Source: Anopheles merus (taxonomy: Eukaryota; Arthropoda; Insecta; Diptera; Culicidae). From it: a stretch of DNA of 64,000 nucleotides. The notes under the pieces are model-generated. The model saw only the letters and a program-made list of their open reading frames with translations, was not told where the DNA came from and did not search any database. Shown here in pieces: positions 47,263 to 61,465 of the stretch (its first letter is position 1; every line of letters begins with the position of its first letter). The stretch lies in NCBI RefSeq assembly GCF_017562075.2, contig NC_054084.1, positions 30,330,158 through 30,394,157 on the forward strand. The letters are read 5' to 3'. Position numbers and translations under genes: made by a program.

Positions 47263-50200
47263 TTAAAGCACAGGACGAGATTGGGAGCAATAGTTCGCTT
47301 ACCCAATAAGTTCTACCCTTTTCTGAACTGAATCGTCATCCTCTCATTGCGAGACATGCAACATGGCACTGACAGGCATAATTGTAGGCGCTAGCACATT
47401 CCACCGCCTATTCCAATTTGACATTACCCTCCTTGGTTTTTGCTTTCTTCGCTGACAATTGTCACGATGCGTTCTCAACATCGGTCATCAGCGTCTAAAG
47501 AACGGGCCCACAGAGCAGACTCCCTGTCCCAAATCGGTGACACCTTCTCAGTCTCAGTGTTCTCAGTCCGTCCGTTTGATTGGTTCACTGGGAAAGGAGG
47601 GTGTAAGAAAAACAGTGAGTGTGCCGTACAATTACCGTCAGCTCACGGCGCGCTCCATTCCCAAGCCTCCTCCCTTCCAATCAAACTTGCCGTGAAACTT
47701 GTCAGACACGGCTGATCCAATTGCAACTGCGTCGACAGTTCGCTTGACAAATCACCGTTCTGACCTTCCAGTTTTGTGTAGCGTAGAGTGTAGAATGTAA
47801 AAAAAAAAAACAAAATGCTCAAGCTATGCTGAAGTTTGATGGCAGTTTTTCATCACCAAGATGTGGGGCGACGCGAGACTTGTCTTGTTAGGACGTCGCG
47901 CCGCACGAAAGCTTAATGTCCACACTGGATCCGTCTCAAAGCGTAGTCTCGCCGGTGTCGTTGGTATCGGCGTCGGCAAACATGAAAGGGACGCGCTGAA
48001 AAAGGGAAAACTTTTGCAAAGCACAAAAGTTTTGTGCACTTGTGTACCTTAATTTGTAATCTCCATGGACACTGTGAAGTGACCGTCGCGTGTGCCCTAC
48101 GTCCTAGGTGTAATGTTTGATTGCGTTTCTCCGCATCGCGGTACAAATTGATGAAGCATAATTATGTATCTACAGCCGACCCACAGATTTCTGCCACAAA
48201 TCGTCCGGTACAGTGATTGCAGTGTGAGTCTGTGTGTGTGTAGCGTAGGGCTCAGTTTTATACAGCTCTAGGGGCTGAGTGACAGGGCAGGATTAACCTT
48301 CCATCAATCAGCTGTTCCTTGGACGGCATTCAATTAGCGGTGGCAGCGCTGGAATTGGAGCAACATCGAGGGAAAATGTGCTTCGGGTGGGCCGAGCAAC
48401 GATCGAAGGACGACGGAAGAATGCAAGCATCTGTCGAGGCCCTGTCCTGTCGTCACGCAAATTGCTCACGAGTACATGGTATGGAAGGTATGGATAAATT
48501 CTCCGGGACATGAAATCCTGATGTGTGGAGTTGTTGAAAACAAAATTGTTTTTGAGGAATGGTTTGTCCGTTGGAATCGTTTAAAAATAGCTGGGCTGTT
48601 TCTAAGGTCTTAAAGTTGTTTAGTACATTATAACTCAATGCTTCTATGTAACTTCTGTTTATCAGCCGCATTATATTCTTGCATAGAATGATCTCGACGT
48701 CGAAGTGATGATTTTTACCTGCGAAAGTTCACTTTGGAGTTCATTTTCTCGTCTCGCATCAACATCAAACTAAAATAGTACTATCATGTTCCTTATCTGG
48801 AAAATGTGGTATACAACATATCAACACGAATCATCTCTGGCTGTCCTAACATGTTAAACATGCTTCAGTTTAATCATCGCTCCATTGAATAGCTCACTCA
48901 TTAATCATACGGTATGTTGAACGAAGCACAAAAATGCTTTCCACATTTCATCCAGTTTCGCTGAACTCTCATGATCAGAATGAGAATTGATTCGGCTTGT
49001 CGAAATCATTCCGGCCGCTGTCGTTGAACCTCTTTTTTCGCGTGCTCAGTTCACTCTTTCCTCAGCCGATTCATCTACAACGACACATCGCAGCAGACAT
49101 ACCGCTACCGCGTATTGTGTTCTTGGTGGGGCACGTCATTAGCAAACCTAATGAGTGAAAGTAATGCCATTTGTCATCGGGCATGTCGTACACGCACACA
49201 GTAGCGGAGCACAATCTTCATAAAAGGGTCTATTTGGGTGCTCCAGTGTTTACAACTTGCAATAGACAGAAAGAGAGAGAGAGAGTGCAGTGTGGTGTTG
49301 GTGATGGCGCAGCTGATGTGTTCATTGTTGCCATCTAATGCTATTGTTTATTGTCGTCATGCTGGTGCTGTTGTGCGGTACAGATCCGGTGGCTCACCGT
49401 CAATATTGTTTGCCTCGCAGACAATGTGCTCCACTGACACATACACATGTACCCAAGCACACGTGGACACACATTTGATAGTCAACGATCATCGAATCGC
49501 GCCCAGCAGCATAGCGATTTCCGTTCCAAGTGGGTGATGATGAGGCGTTAATAGAAGCGCGCGGTGGCTCAGTTACGGTACGTTTGAGGAATTATGCGTC
49601 AAACCGGCGGCATGCTCGTGGCTCGTCGCATATCTTCTTCGGTTGGTTGCCAATCGTGGGAAAACTGAGCGCATGATGCGACTTGGCAAAGATGGCGATG
49701 CTGTGCTGTGTTCGGTGGTGTTGTTCGGTTCCAACAGCTCCCACGTGGGCAATCGAATAAAAGCCGGTGCTGCTGTAATGCCGGTTAAGCTTTTAGCCAA
49801 ACTTTAGCTCGAGTACATTAAAGGGCGAAGTAAGCATCGTGTGGCAAGAGTTTAGGGACTAAAGTAACTGTGAATTTTTCAATTTTAATAAATCTCTGCC
49901 ATTCTAAGCACTGGTTTTGATTCAATCGCACAGAATTATGTGAGTAGTTACACCCTTTTTTGAACCATTGAAATTACAAACAGTTTTTGTTGAAGGTTCT
50001 TTTTCATGGAGGGCCGTGCCACCATGGTGCATAAATATGTATTTAACCATCAAAGCAAACCTGCGCGGCATTGTAAAAAAAACTCCCGAAACCACAAAAT
50101 GAACCCAAAATTAACCATTTGTCACTAATGGCAGGCCGGAAGGGAAATGCTGTTTTTCCCGCCACTCGTCACGATGTCCGTTTGTCTTGAGAGGGCAAAA

Positions 50201-53200
50201 GCACCGTTTTTTGGGGGGTGTAGCTTTAGAATGGAGTACCTTTACCGTTAAGGTGGTGTGTACAGAAGGAAGATCCATCACCAGCAGTTCTTCGCAGGGA
50301 GAACAGATTGCTGGAGTTGGCTCAACCCTCGACAGCCGTTTTTCCACGAGCTTGGAATTTACATCTTGACACGATTTATTACGCGTCGCGCTGCCCTCAC
50401 TGTTGCTCCAGTGTAATGAGCCATGTTTGATTGTGGTGGTGGAGTCTGTGGAGTACACTAGGTGCAAGTGTCTTTATAATTACCCAGCGGTCGGGTCGGG
50501 ATCTCTACAGCAAATGATGCACTCTCGCACGCGGGTGAAATCATTGAATCATTCTTTCGAGCGAAAGAGAGCTAGCAATTGTTGCAGCTTTACGATGCAA
50601 TCCGGACGTAACTTTACATTTAATTTCTCAATATGCATACTGAACTTGCGAGTGGCTTTTGCGCCAACACTGATCAGGTGCAGCACAATGTTGAGCTCTC
50701 GAGAATGTGTGGTGCATGTAAAACAATGCGTTGCCGTATGCTGCTCTGGTGAGAGTAATAGCATCTCTTACAATTCAGCTCATCACGAGTGTGTGATCAT
50801 TACCATAACCCTGTGTGCATGCTCAATGGTAAGATATGGATGGCTCGTCGAGCAGCATCATCATTATGCTGCGATGCGGTGTAGGGCTCGCTGTGTGCGT
50901 GCCTGTCGTTTTATTGCAGCTGTTGAAGGGAAAAGTCAACTCACCTGTCCGCCGTGTTTGTGGCATGCGGAAAATATTCTTCCATTGTTTATTTGCTGAT
51001 TTTTTATTGCCTAACGGGAGAATTGTTGCAACAATCGAACTAGTAAATTGCTTAATTATTCGAGACAATATTATTTTGCATAATTGCGCCATCGTTATGT
51101 CGAACCAATTCGCTTCAAAATTGATGTATTTTCCCTTAGCTTTTCTCCATGTACTTAAATCTATTTTGTTTGCCACATGTCGCTGGCAAATATGTCAAAA
51201 ATTTATCTATTTTCGAAATACCCAACTTGTGCCCACCTTTTGACATTTTTGCATTCCCGACCCAACAAACGTGTAACGCGACCATTGTTTCTCGTGTTTG
51301 CTGCTCCTTCTCCATCTCTGCATTATACCTTTTGCATTTAAAAATTCTTTTCTGGCAATCGACTTTTTTGCTTGCTTTGCTCGCTGTTAGTCGGTTGCTT
51401 GCTACCGAACCGACTGAACTAGAGCGCTCGCGCCGGCGGTGGTGAACTTGCTCAACCGAAGCGCAGAGAGCAGTTCTCAATATCTCTGCTCCTATATACC
51501 CCCATCGGGGGTAGGTGACCTTCTTGGCCCGGGCCGCGTGGAGATTGGTTACGTGGCGCACTTTCCGCACCGTTGTCGGTCCGACAGGCCAAAAAATTCT
51601 TGAAATATTTCCCATGGTCTCGGGCTTAAACCACCTCTCGGGTGGTGGTTCTTGTTCTTTCGGTTTCGGTTTTCGGTGCGGATTTGTGTCGGGGTTTTTT
51701 GAGCAAATCACAGAGGCACACAGTGAGATGGAATGGATTTACCTGGTAAATGTGGTTGTTAGCTTTTTTGCACCGGTCTGCCGCTTCTGATCTGGCTGAT
51801 TTCTGCGCTCTTTGATTTGCGTTGCGCAATGTTGTTTGCAAGCCGGTGGTTAGTGTATCGAATGGAATTCTGGTGTTTCTTTCGAACCTTGCCCGGATAC
51901 TTTTTTATTGGATATCTGTTATGAGAGAATGTGAATCTGTCGGTAGACAGTGGCGTGTTTAAGAAACACAGGACAACAGTATTGAATGTTGATTGGGTTA
52001 AGAAGAAAAACATAAAACTATTAATATGAATTATAAAGCCTTTCTGATTCGCTATCTGCCGGACGTTTGTGACGGCTCAAGAAATGTGGTAATTGGTAGC
52101 AATAGCTGGTGGTCGGAACATCTGGGCTATAACTGGGCTAGACCGGACGTTCCGTTCAACGACAATTATTGCTCATTATAGGCTTCTTTCCGTGCATTAC
52201 CTTGCCTATACATACAGTGATAGAAATTGATATAAGCGCGCCTGTATCTTGAAATTTGATGTCAGTTGGCTCAAACGTCAAAATTTTGACACCAATTATT
52301 TGCTAATAAAGTTCCTAAACAAGTCGTGCGGAAATTGTGTTTGTAATTAGTTTTTTTGTAAGCTTTCTCAAAGCAGATTTAGCATCAAAAGCAACCAAAA
52401 GATTGATGAAAAATTAACTTGCACTAATAACAATTGCCTGCACTGTATCCACCTCTAAAAAGGTAGAATAGCTCAAAAGGGTCGACGTTGCCAATGTGGA
52501 GTTTATACCTTTCTTCAACCTTATTTGTTTGCCCAAGTTGTAACACCTTCACGCAGCAGTTTTGCCTCATCGAAACGAAGCGTCCGAGCGACCGAGTCCT
52601 AATTTGACGAACCAGTGACGAAACGCACACCTTCCTCCAAAGGCAAGCAAAACGCCCCAAGAACTGCTACAGCACTAACTGCCTGCCCTGGATCGCTGAT
52701 GGCTGTGTGTGGCTGTGTACTGCGCATATAAATTAAGATAAATTATCTAATTAACCACTCACTGCACGGCGGCGGCTGCTTGCTTGGTGTGCTGTGTTGG
52801 TTTGTGCCGCTGTGTTAATCCGCGGCCGCGAAGATGACGCTGCTCTTGCTTGCACCGTCGTCTGCATCCGCGTTAAAATTGGCTGCGCAGTGAAACAGGA
52901 AGCCAAGAGTCGTTGGAAAGGGGTCGGGCAGCAGCAGCAGCAGCTCCCCGGGGGAATTTCACACACCCGATTCCGTCTGCCAGCGGTAGGGCACACGATG
53001 CACTCGGATGAGGATTGTGGTTGGTGCATCGGCGGCGCGCGATGGTGTGATAATGAACGATTACCCGCTGGATTGAGTTTAATTTGTTTCGCGCGACCAT
53101 TTTCACGCGCGCTGCACCTCTCACCAGACGAAAGTGACGAAAGCGCGAGGCGTCGGATTTACTACAATTGCACGATCTTTAGGTTGCTCTGCGTGTATTG

Positions 53201-56200
53201 GAAGCATGCAACGGTGCTGCTAATGAGACGCACATACACGTCTCGGGTAACGTCTCCATAAGCTCAGTGCACAGTTTAAATAAGATCTCTTTGCCCGTTC
53301 GCGATCTGTGGCTGTTTGGCGCACAGGTTGTGGAGTAATATTCAAGCGCCAAAACGCAACGCGCTTACCGGCAGACAATCCTCACGGAGTGATGAAGTTT
53401 TCCCCCTGACTCTGGCTGATTTGTGGAGGAAATCGGTGTCTGCGAGGGCACGTTAATCTCACTGTTAGTTATGTTGTCTCTCGTAGTTTCGGTGGTAATC
53501 CCTGGGCAAACATAACAGAGTGTGTTTCAACACTGGCCTGATGGGAAACGACGATGTTTTCGACGTTATTGGTCGAAGGGCTTTACGTTCTGGCCAATTA
53601 TTTCAGTGCCAATTTGTGGCTGGAGCAGGTGCGTGTTGGGTAACTTCGAGTACTTGGTGTCAATAAGAAAAAAGATGTTTAATTTGTTCGTGAGTCACCA
53701 AAATGAGAATGTTTTAGTGATGAAAAACTTCTGTACAAATCGTAAAAATCAAATAAAAAGAAGATAATCCTTATCTTACAAGAGAACAACCTCATAATAA
53801 TACGTGATTGTTTCGAACGGTTCAAGAACCGTGACAACAAATTTCGGAACAACAGCCATAAAATTAAATACCAGCTCGTTTCCTCTGCTTGATCCGATCG
53901 ATCTGATTAGATGTTGGCATTTTCGTTGCTGTTTTATGACCTCCCTAAAAACAATCAGACTTTGGCCTATGGTTACACCCGCATGTCGTGAATGTCTAAA
54001 TATCCCCAAACCCTGCACGCGGCATCCCCAGGAAAAACGATTGTGTTTCCAAATGTTTATCCTATTGGGTACGGTTGGATCACAAATTAAATAAAGATTC
54101 CAATCGATGTTTGCGTTCGTGTCCGTATCGCTCCCCAGCTTTACACCCTGTGGGCCATTAAGAACATTCCATCGAATTAGTACGGAAAATGCTAACCGTA
54201 CCGTATCGAACCACGTGGAAATTCAAGAGCAATATGCTAGTTTGGATGGGTAAGGAAATTGTGGGACCTAGAAAACTTGAATCGTTTTGCCGGCTTGAGT
54301 CGTACTAGACACACTGCCGGGGTTTCTTCGCTCACCCGTTTATCTCGTAGCCCCACAGACGGGAAAGTCCGGAAATAAGAAACTTTTCTCCGACTTCGGT
54401 ACGCACTGAAGTTTTTTTGTTTTCTGCTGCTTGGTGATCTGACTTGGTCGGTTTGCAAAGCGGACAGTAAGGCGATTGTCTTTGCTCGCGGGCCCATGAA
54501 GCAAAGAAATGGTCGGGCCCTTTTTTGTTTTGGTTTCTTTGCTGCATCCCACGTGTTGGCAGCTTCTTCCGCATTGCTCAGCACATTACGAGCTGAGATG
54601 TTGCACCGAGCGCACTGCAATCTGTGGAAGTTGATTGCATCCGTTGTCTCCCGGGAAGTGACACGGGAAACCCGGGGGAAAGTTTGATAAGAAGTTAAAA
54701 TTAAAATAACTGCCCCCGTTTACTTGCTGGTTTGCACAGTCATTCTGGAGGCTTGGTGAAGGAGGCTTAACTTTAACTAGGTTAAAGACGGCTTTAGATT
54801 GGATTTTTATGTCCATAATTGGTTCTACCCTTTAGAAAGAGCAAATTAACTTGATCCATGAATACTTCTGAGTGAAAAATGCTCTCCAACTAAAGATTTG
54901 TCTCTTAAAGTTTCAAGATTTTCCCGTTTTCTAGTCAATTTTTCCACCGTTTTGCTGTAATTCTATGCCACCACTTAGCGCCTCCCAATTCCCTCACACC
55001 CAGCGCAGTCATTCACCCAAAGTGCACGCTCCTACGTGCAATTCATCTTCCCTTGTGTTCCGTTTTGCTACAGGTTTTTGCAAAATATGATCCTACCCAA
55101 TGGAACGCAATGTGGTCCTCTGGATCACCACCTTCACCAGCGCCATTTTGTGGCTCTCTTTGGAGTCGTTAAACGTTCACTGGCCGCTAGATGTCTGTCC
55201 GAACTCGAGCCGGGCAATATGGATGGTTCATCTGCTCGGGGGGTGTGTTAGCCGACAGCCAATATAAAAAGGCTAGCCAGCATCTCCCAATGCCATTATC
55301 ACTTTGGAGAGCAGTGGTGGGGTTTTTTTGTGTATTTTCCCACACACATCGAGAACGCGGACGATGATTGCTGGTCGTTTCTCCATATCCTTTTGAAAGT
55401 TTGATGGTGTAGCAGCAGCAGCAACATTTGAAGCTCCAATTTATTGTGTCTGCAGAAGCCTGGACCTCGGGACCATATTTCCTACCTCTGCTTTTGTAAC
55501 AAACCAATTAGATATATTGCACAGATCATATCTTGGAATATTTCACCAGGAACAAGTAGCTCTCCTGTGTGCGCGGGGCTCTACATGGAAGCAGTAGCCA
55601 GACTCGTAAACCTTCGAATTTGAAATTTCCGCTCCATTTTACGAGCAATGAAGAGGAGACGAGCTTGTGCACTTCTATTGCAGCTCTCGTCCGGGTTAGA
55701 AGGTGCAGTCAGCGTTGGCCTTCTGTGTCCTTCACCGTGCATATAGCTCAACCAAAAAAACGAACTGTAGTGTTACTTGAAATTGAAATAAATCCTTCCG
55801 TAACCGTGTGCAGGAAAACCACCCGGGGAGATATTCTGTTGCGCTTTTCCATGTGTGCCATGCCTTCGTTCACTAACCAGATCAGCAACCTAACCGTATG
55901 CTAGTCAGATCAGCGTTAGCACCGAAGAATCACACAATCTGACATCCAGTGAGGGAGAGAACCCGGTGGTTTGTTAGAGGCCTGACGGGGCTCCATAAGT
56001 TATTCATTACGCCGTGAGGTTGCTCTTCTCGAAGTCGTCTTCTACTTTGCAGACTCAAGATCCAGCAACCTGTTGTTGTTGCTGTTGAGCCACCGACCGT
56101 CAGAATAGGTGTCTATGTGTGTGTGTATGTGATTGTTGTCTTCTTTGTACATCACTGCACCACATGATTGCACCCTTGTTTCCTTCACCAAACTCTGAGC

Positions 56201-59200
56201 CATGCAAGAGATGGGCAACGAAAAGCGGATGAGAAGTTCAGTTGCGATTTCCTGAGCACTACCACCACCTCGGAACTCGGTGGCGTACACCTCGGTGGAT
56301 TCTTTTTTTTTACACGCACCACGTGCTGTGTGTTGTACACTGGCCGAGAGTCTTCTGCAGCACCAACGGATGCGCGCCTGCCGACTCGTCGACATGGTCC
56401 CGCGGCAAATGATTCTAAATTTATCAACCTGCTGCCGCGCGCATACTTCCACTGCAGCAACTGTTTGCGGGAAGAAGGTGTCTCTGTGGTGGCCATCGTT
56501 GGGTGGGATGCATTTTATGCTCCACATTTTTTTCGCCTTCCCTTTGTTTCGTTTCACGTGCTTCGTCTACGTTGACGTCTAGCACGATTCGTTTGTTGTC
56601 GGACGTGTTTGCATGCGGTGCGAATCTTGGCCGGCCAAACTTTGCAATACTATGACACTACTCCCCGTGTGATCATATGCTCTTTTCATCTGTATTATTG
56701 CACCCGGCTATTGTGGAAATTGGCCTACATAAACACAACTTTATCTCTCGTGCTCTAGAGTGTAGATCTTCCGCAGTATCCCGATTTGGGATGGTGGCAG
56801 AGATTGCGAAATGAATCGTGTGCCTCTTAGTGGAAATTAAAACATCATCGATACAGACGGCTTTCCTGTGTGGGTGGGTGTCGTCTGTCCGACCACCGAA
56901 ATACTGTGGAGGTGCTTATGCCCCACACGTGCTGTTGTTTTAGAGATTAGCATGTTTAGATACTGCGAACGACGGAAGAAGCTGTGTGCATCGAGATTGA
57001 GGCCACAGCCACACACATGCCCGGTCGTGTCGTTGGTGCATTGCGACGGATCTCTTATCTTTAATGCCTTGCTCTCTCTCTCTCTCTGTCTCGCTGTGCG
57101 GTGATTCTGCAGTCCCAGGTCTACTCTACAGGGAAATACAGTGCTGCTGCCTTCCGTTTACCCCCGCTTGGAGAATGATTTTGAATCATCGAAGCTATTT
57201 TTGGCCGCCAATTTCCGTCGGCGTTTTTTTTTTATATTATGTGCACTGTGACTGGTGACGGATTTTTGAGTGCAACACAACTCTTTACTGTCTCGCGATC
57301 GGTTGCCTCGGCGGTGAAGGACTTCTTGTGCCTTTCTTCTTGTCTTATAATAAACCCCTCGGTGGGAAGGTTTTCTCTTTCAGGTCACGAATGATATAAT
57401 TTTACGCAACGTTATCACTCGATTCGTGCTCGCTGCAACTACACAAACGGTCGCCCGTGTCAACCTTCGAGACACGGCGGCTTTTTTGCGATGTGCCATA
57501 ACTCGAACGGTTTCCGCTCCCTCGGGGTGACCCGATGCGAAGTTGAATAAATATTCAAAGTGACAGAGAGTTCCTTTTTTTTCTATGATTTTTAGTTTGT
57601 TTTTGCTACTTTCTTAGCAACAACGCTTTGGGAACAGTACTCGCCTCTCGAACGCGCGCGCGTCTAGACACTGTGGCGGACGACGGCAGCATGGCAGCAT
57701 GGTTTTGTTGCAAAAAGGGAAATCCACCAAAAATGGCTTCTTTTGCCAAACGATACAGCAGCAGCGGCGGCGATGGTGGTGTGGGGTGTGTCTTCTATTG
57801 CTGCAATAAGACAAACGCTCTGTGCCGGAAGCCATTATGCTTCTTCAACCACATTGGCTCTACTACGATTTGTGTGTTCTGATTCGTGGAGCAAAAAAAA
57901 ACAACGAAATCACTATTCTTGAATGAGGTTAGAACCATTGAAAGAAGCACGCTGACCTAAGTGAAGCATAAAAAGCGTTTGAGTTCAGTTTTTGCGGGAC
58001 GATGAAGTTCTGTTGCTGTTGGATATAAAACTGGAGCAATGTTTGGGGTAATTTATAACCGAACGCTATTCAAGAAATTCCCAACGCTCCATTTTATGTG
58101 TGATGTGATATTGCGATTTATTTCAACTGCTGTAACTGGTTTAATAGACACCATTCTTACAAATATTGTTGTTAAGCACAAAATTGGTATCAAAGCTATG
58201 AAAACTGAAAATTTTCTTTCAATAATTAAAATTGAAAAGAACGTTATTGGCTTCGAAAGGAAATTAGAGCCGCTGTAAACCAAATAGCGCCTCCTAGAGC
58301 TAGAGCAATCTTCTCTAACCTCTCTGTGTAAATACATTCGAGAGGTTTTCTTTGCAAATGTTTTATTTTTCTCCCATCTCTTTCAGTTCCCATTTCTCGC
58401 ACAGCGATGAAAATCCAATTTCGGACTGTATGTTTTACTTCAATTTGATCGTCGATCGTTGTCCTCTACACCTCTTCGTGATGCGAAAAATGTGCTCACG
58501 GTCCGATGGCTATCGGAAGTTGGCGTGCCTTAGATCTTTCCTTTTTCGGTAAACCAAACACGGGGGAGATAAACATTCTCAGCCCGGCAACTCTGCAGAG
58601 GGCGTGCAATCGGTTCTCGGCGAGCAGAAATGCAGCCGCATATGCTCTGGAGCGCTACAGGAAAACACTGGAAGACACGTCGCTGGCGTGGTGAATTGCT
58701 TTTTCTCGACCGCTCATAACCGCGGTCTCCATTTGATGGGAAGCTCGTACGAATCGAACTCGTTTCGGAATGATGATGGTGGTGGTACTCCTTCATAACC
58801 GGGTTGATAGTTTTGCTTCGTCCGCGTCACCACTGCTAGGGCGGTGACCCACTCCCCTTCCAACGCCTTCGAAACATATCGTTTGCCCGGTGATCAAAGA
58901 CGATGATGATGGAGTTTATGAACCGCATCATTATTATGATTGTTTTATATCAATTCGATGCAGTCGGCGCTTCATCTTGAGGGAGGGCTATGGAGTCACA
59001 TTTTGGGGCGTTCTTGGCTGCCTATCCAAAAGGGCAACGAACGTTGGCAATGTTGGCACTTTTTAGGTCGTGAAAAAATAATTGGATACAGGGAAACATA
59101 TTTCGAACGAAAAACTATCGCACAAATTTACGAATATAGACTCACGTAGTTCCTTTCTCTCTCCGTTTGGAACGGGGAAAAAACCGCAAAGAAGCCATTG

Positions 59201-61109
59201 AACTCGCGACTGTCTTTGCCGGACAGAAACATTAGAAGAGCAGCACTTCAACTTCCCACCAACGAATTGAACTTCACGTGCCGTAACCACACCGTGTTTG
59301 TGTCAGCATGTGTGTGTATTACGTCTGTTAAATGGGTTGTAATTTAATTTAGCTTCAAATGGTCGGTTTCCCGTTTTTCCATTCCGATACATTCGCAAGC
59401 AGCAGCAGCAGCAACAACAGGCTCGGGCGTTTCTAATGTGTTGCTAGTTTTTCATTCCCTCTCTTACGAACACAAGTACAAATCGGTGTACGACTACGTG
59501 TAGAATTGCTTAACAGTTTGGGTTTTTTTTTTCGTTCTTTTGGCTAGAATTTTCGTTTGCAAGTCTTCTCGAGCTCAGCCAAATTCGGTTGGTAGAAGAG
59601 GTGGTACTGCGTACACCAATGATTTTAATGTCAACGTACCCCAGTCCCCGGGTCGTTGATGTGTATGTGTTTTTCGGTGGCACAGGAATGCGCTGCTTTA
59701 ATTCCAAATTCCATCCATCACTGGGTAGCTTAAGACACGTCGCCGCTTGCGAGCTAATGTTTTGTGGGATATCGTAAGGCGGATCTAGATGGTGTGATCA
59801 ACGCTGTTTAGGAGTGAATGGGAGGGTTTTTGGTAGTGCACGATCACGCGTAAAATCCGTCATGCGTAAAATTAAAATCCAGCAGCTACTTTGGTTGTTT
59901 TTGAAGAGTTTGGGAGAAATCTTTCAAATTTATTTGGTATAAGAAACAAATTTTGGAGTTCCAAGAGCAATTGCATTTTTTATGCTTAGCTTCACGTTAG
60001 CCTGAGTTTGCTGAGGCATTGCGCGTAATGGTTTCAATATATGGTATCGCCAACGTTCACAAATCATTTGCATATTGATACTATGAGGGGTGTACACCTC
60101 CCTAATACACACTGCTCAAGTAAGGGGAACCGTGCCCTAAACGATTTCCTTTGGCAAGCAATATTTTATCAAAAAACAGGAGTGGCTTCCGATAGTGCTG
60201 CATCAACCAACGGCACCCAGGACCAATTTTCCATTAGTAAACCAACCAAATAAAAAAACAGCGTTATATCCTTCCTGTACATACCATCACTCCCTGTCTA
60301 GAAGTCGTTCCAATATGATTCGTCCAGTCAAACGCCGAGTCGGCGGTTAGAATCCTCCAGGAAGTTATATTAATCACACCCCCTCGTTCAACACTGCTAA
60401 TACCCGTGGACGTGTGGGGAGTTTCTACACCAGTGCACGCGACTACCGGTTTGAGCAATTTGTTAATTAAAAAAAAAAACGAGAAAAACCCGCACAACTA
60501 AAGCAGTTTACTGACCAGGTAATGCCGGAACTAAATCAGACCCGTGCCGCATCAGGATGGTGTGGTGATAGTTCGAAATGTTCTACACGAGCACCAGTAG
60601 AATGGGGCTTCTTCGGAAATGGGGTCGGGAACCTTCATGTCCCGCGAGAAAGAGGCAGCACACGTCGGCAATGTCTGAGGCTATTAGTACCCCTTAAGCT
60701 GATAGCATTTTGAGAGTTCTATGTTCGTCGTTTCCCTAATTACGTTTGAAACATAAGGCGGTATATATAGGGATAGTGTGAGGGTAGTTATTGTTTTCTG
60801 TGTTCTCCTCTATATGAGTATTAGCTGACTGTTGATGGGTCTTATGGTGGGGCTGTAAATGAAGTTTACAATTTTATTGTGAGTAATTGAATTTGGTGAT
60901 GTAACGACCTAGAAGAGACATTCAAGCGTGTTTACTCTGTGTTGAATCACCCATTCGTACTTCATTTAAAAAGTTCCATTGGATTCTTGAGCTTTAGATT
61001 TGATCACGCGTCCTAGAGTGTGCAAAACCGCGCACTTGGTATGACGCCATGGAGAAACGTATTACAAGTTCGTGAAAACTGCCAATTTAATTGTGTAACA
61101 CGATGATAA
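47263..61109. other. Non-coding region, part 2 of the stretch without coding exons
   Basis: No exon I can support on either strand. Frames that are long by chance (50403-50999 plus, 51136-51711 minus, 56042-56557 minus) show no domain, no codon pattern and no matching splice partners. A TATA-like minus-strand element is at 51491-51498. CAG/CTG and CA runs are scattered (52930-52942, 59400-59415). Whether the region is intron or intergenic is unknown. Confidence 0.5.
51491..51498 (-). promoter_or_regulatory. Possible TATA box, minus strand
   Basis: TATATAGG on the minus strand in a GC-rich context (GGGGGTATATAGGAGC). A start would be expected near 51467. A TCAGTC initiator occurs at 51417-51412, but it is too far from the TATA for this pair, and it lacks a DPE. 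No downstream coding exon was recognised. Confidence 0.25.
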
Positions 61110-61313
61110 GCCGGTCTCATGGTACAGTCGTCAACTCGTACGACTTAACAACATGCCCGTCATGGGTTCAAGCCCCAAATAGACCGTGCCGCCATATGTA
61201 GGACTGACTATCCTGCTATGGGGGGAAATCAATAAGTCACTGAAAGCCAACCCCACAAGTGTGTTGGCAGGCCTTGACCGGCATCGGTTGTTGAGCCAAA
61301 GAAGAAGAAGAAG
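61110..61313 (+). mobile_element. tRNA-derived SINE, copy 2
   Basis: Nearly identical to the copy at 25499 (about 97 percent by eye), with the same B box, body hairpin and GAA tail. It is flanked by a perfect 13-bp target duplication AACACGATGATAA at 61097-61109 and 61314-61326. The intact duplication and low divergence make it a recent insertion. Confidence 0.92.
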
Positions 61314-61408
61314 AACACGATGATAACAATTCTTTTCAAAAAAAACCTCTAATAGGGGAAGAAAGAGAATGAATGTGTGCTAGTGTGCAGCGTCAAAGCG
61401 TTTACTCT

Positions 61409-61454
61409 TTTTTTTATTCTTTTTTTTTATTTTTTTATTTTTTTTAATTTTTAT
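61409..61454 (-). mobile_element. 46-bp A-rich retroposed tail with target duplication
   Basis: A T-rich insert, i.e. an interrupted A tail on the minus strand, sits between perfect 11-bp direct repeats GCGTTTACTCT (61398-61408 and 61455-61465). This is the footprint of target-primed reverse transcription aborted within or just past the tail. No body sequence remains to name the parent. Confidence 0.6.
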
Positions 61455-61465
61455 GCGTTTACTCT

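Noticed and set aside
50403..50999. 198-codon plus-strand frame
   Set aside because: Composition is not coding-like (scattered Cys/His), with no recognised domain or adjacent exon; frames of this size occur by chance in this base composition.
51136..51711. 191-codon minus-strand frame
   Set aside because: It runs across the TATA-like region and shows no recognisable family; not enough to call a gene.
57967..57992. CATAAAAA plus TCAGTT as a TATA/Inr promoter
   Set aside because: The spacing from the TATA-like T to the initiator A is about 18 bp, too short for a TATA promoter, and there is no DPE at +28.
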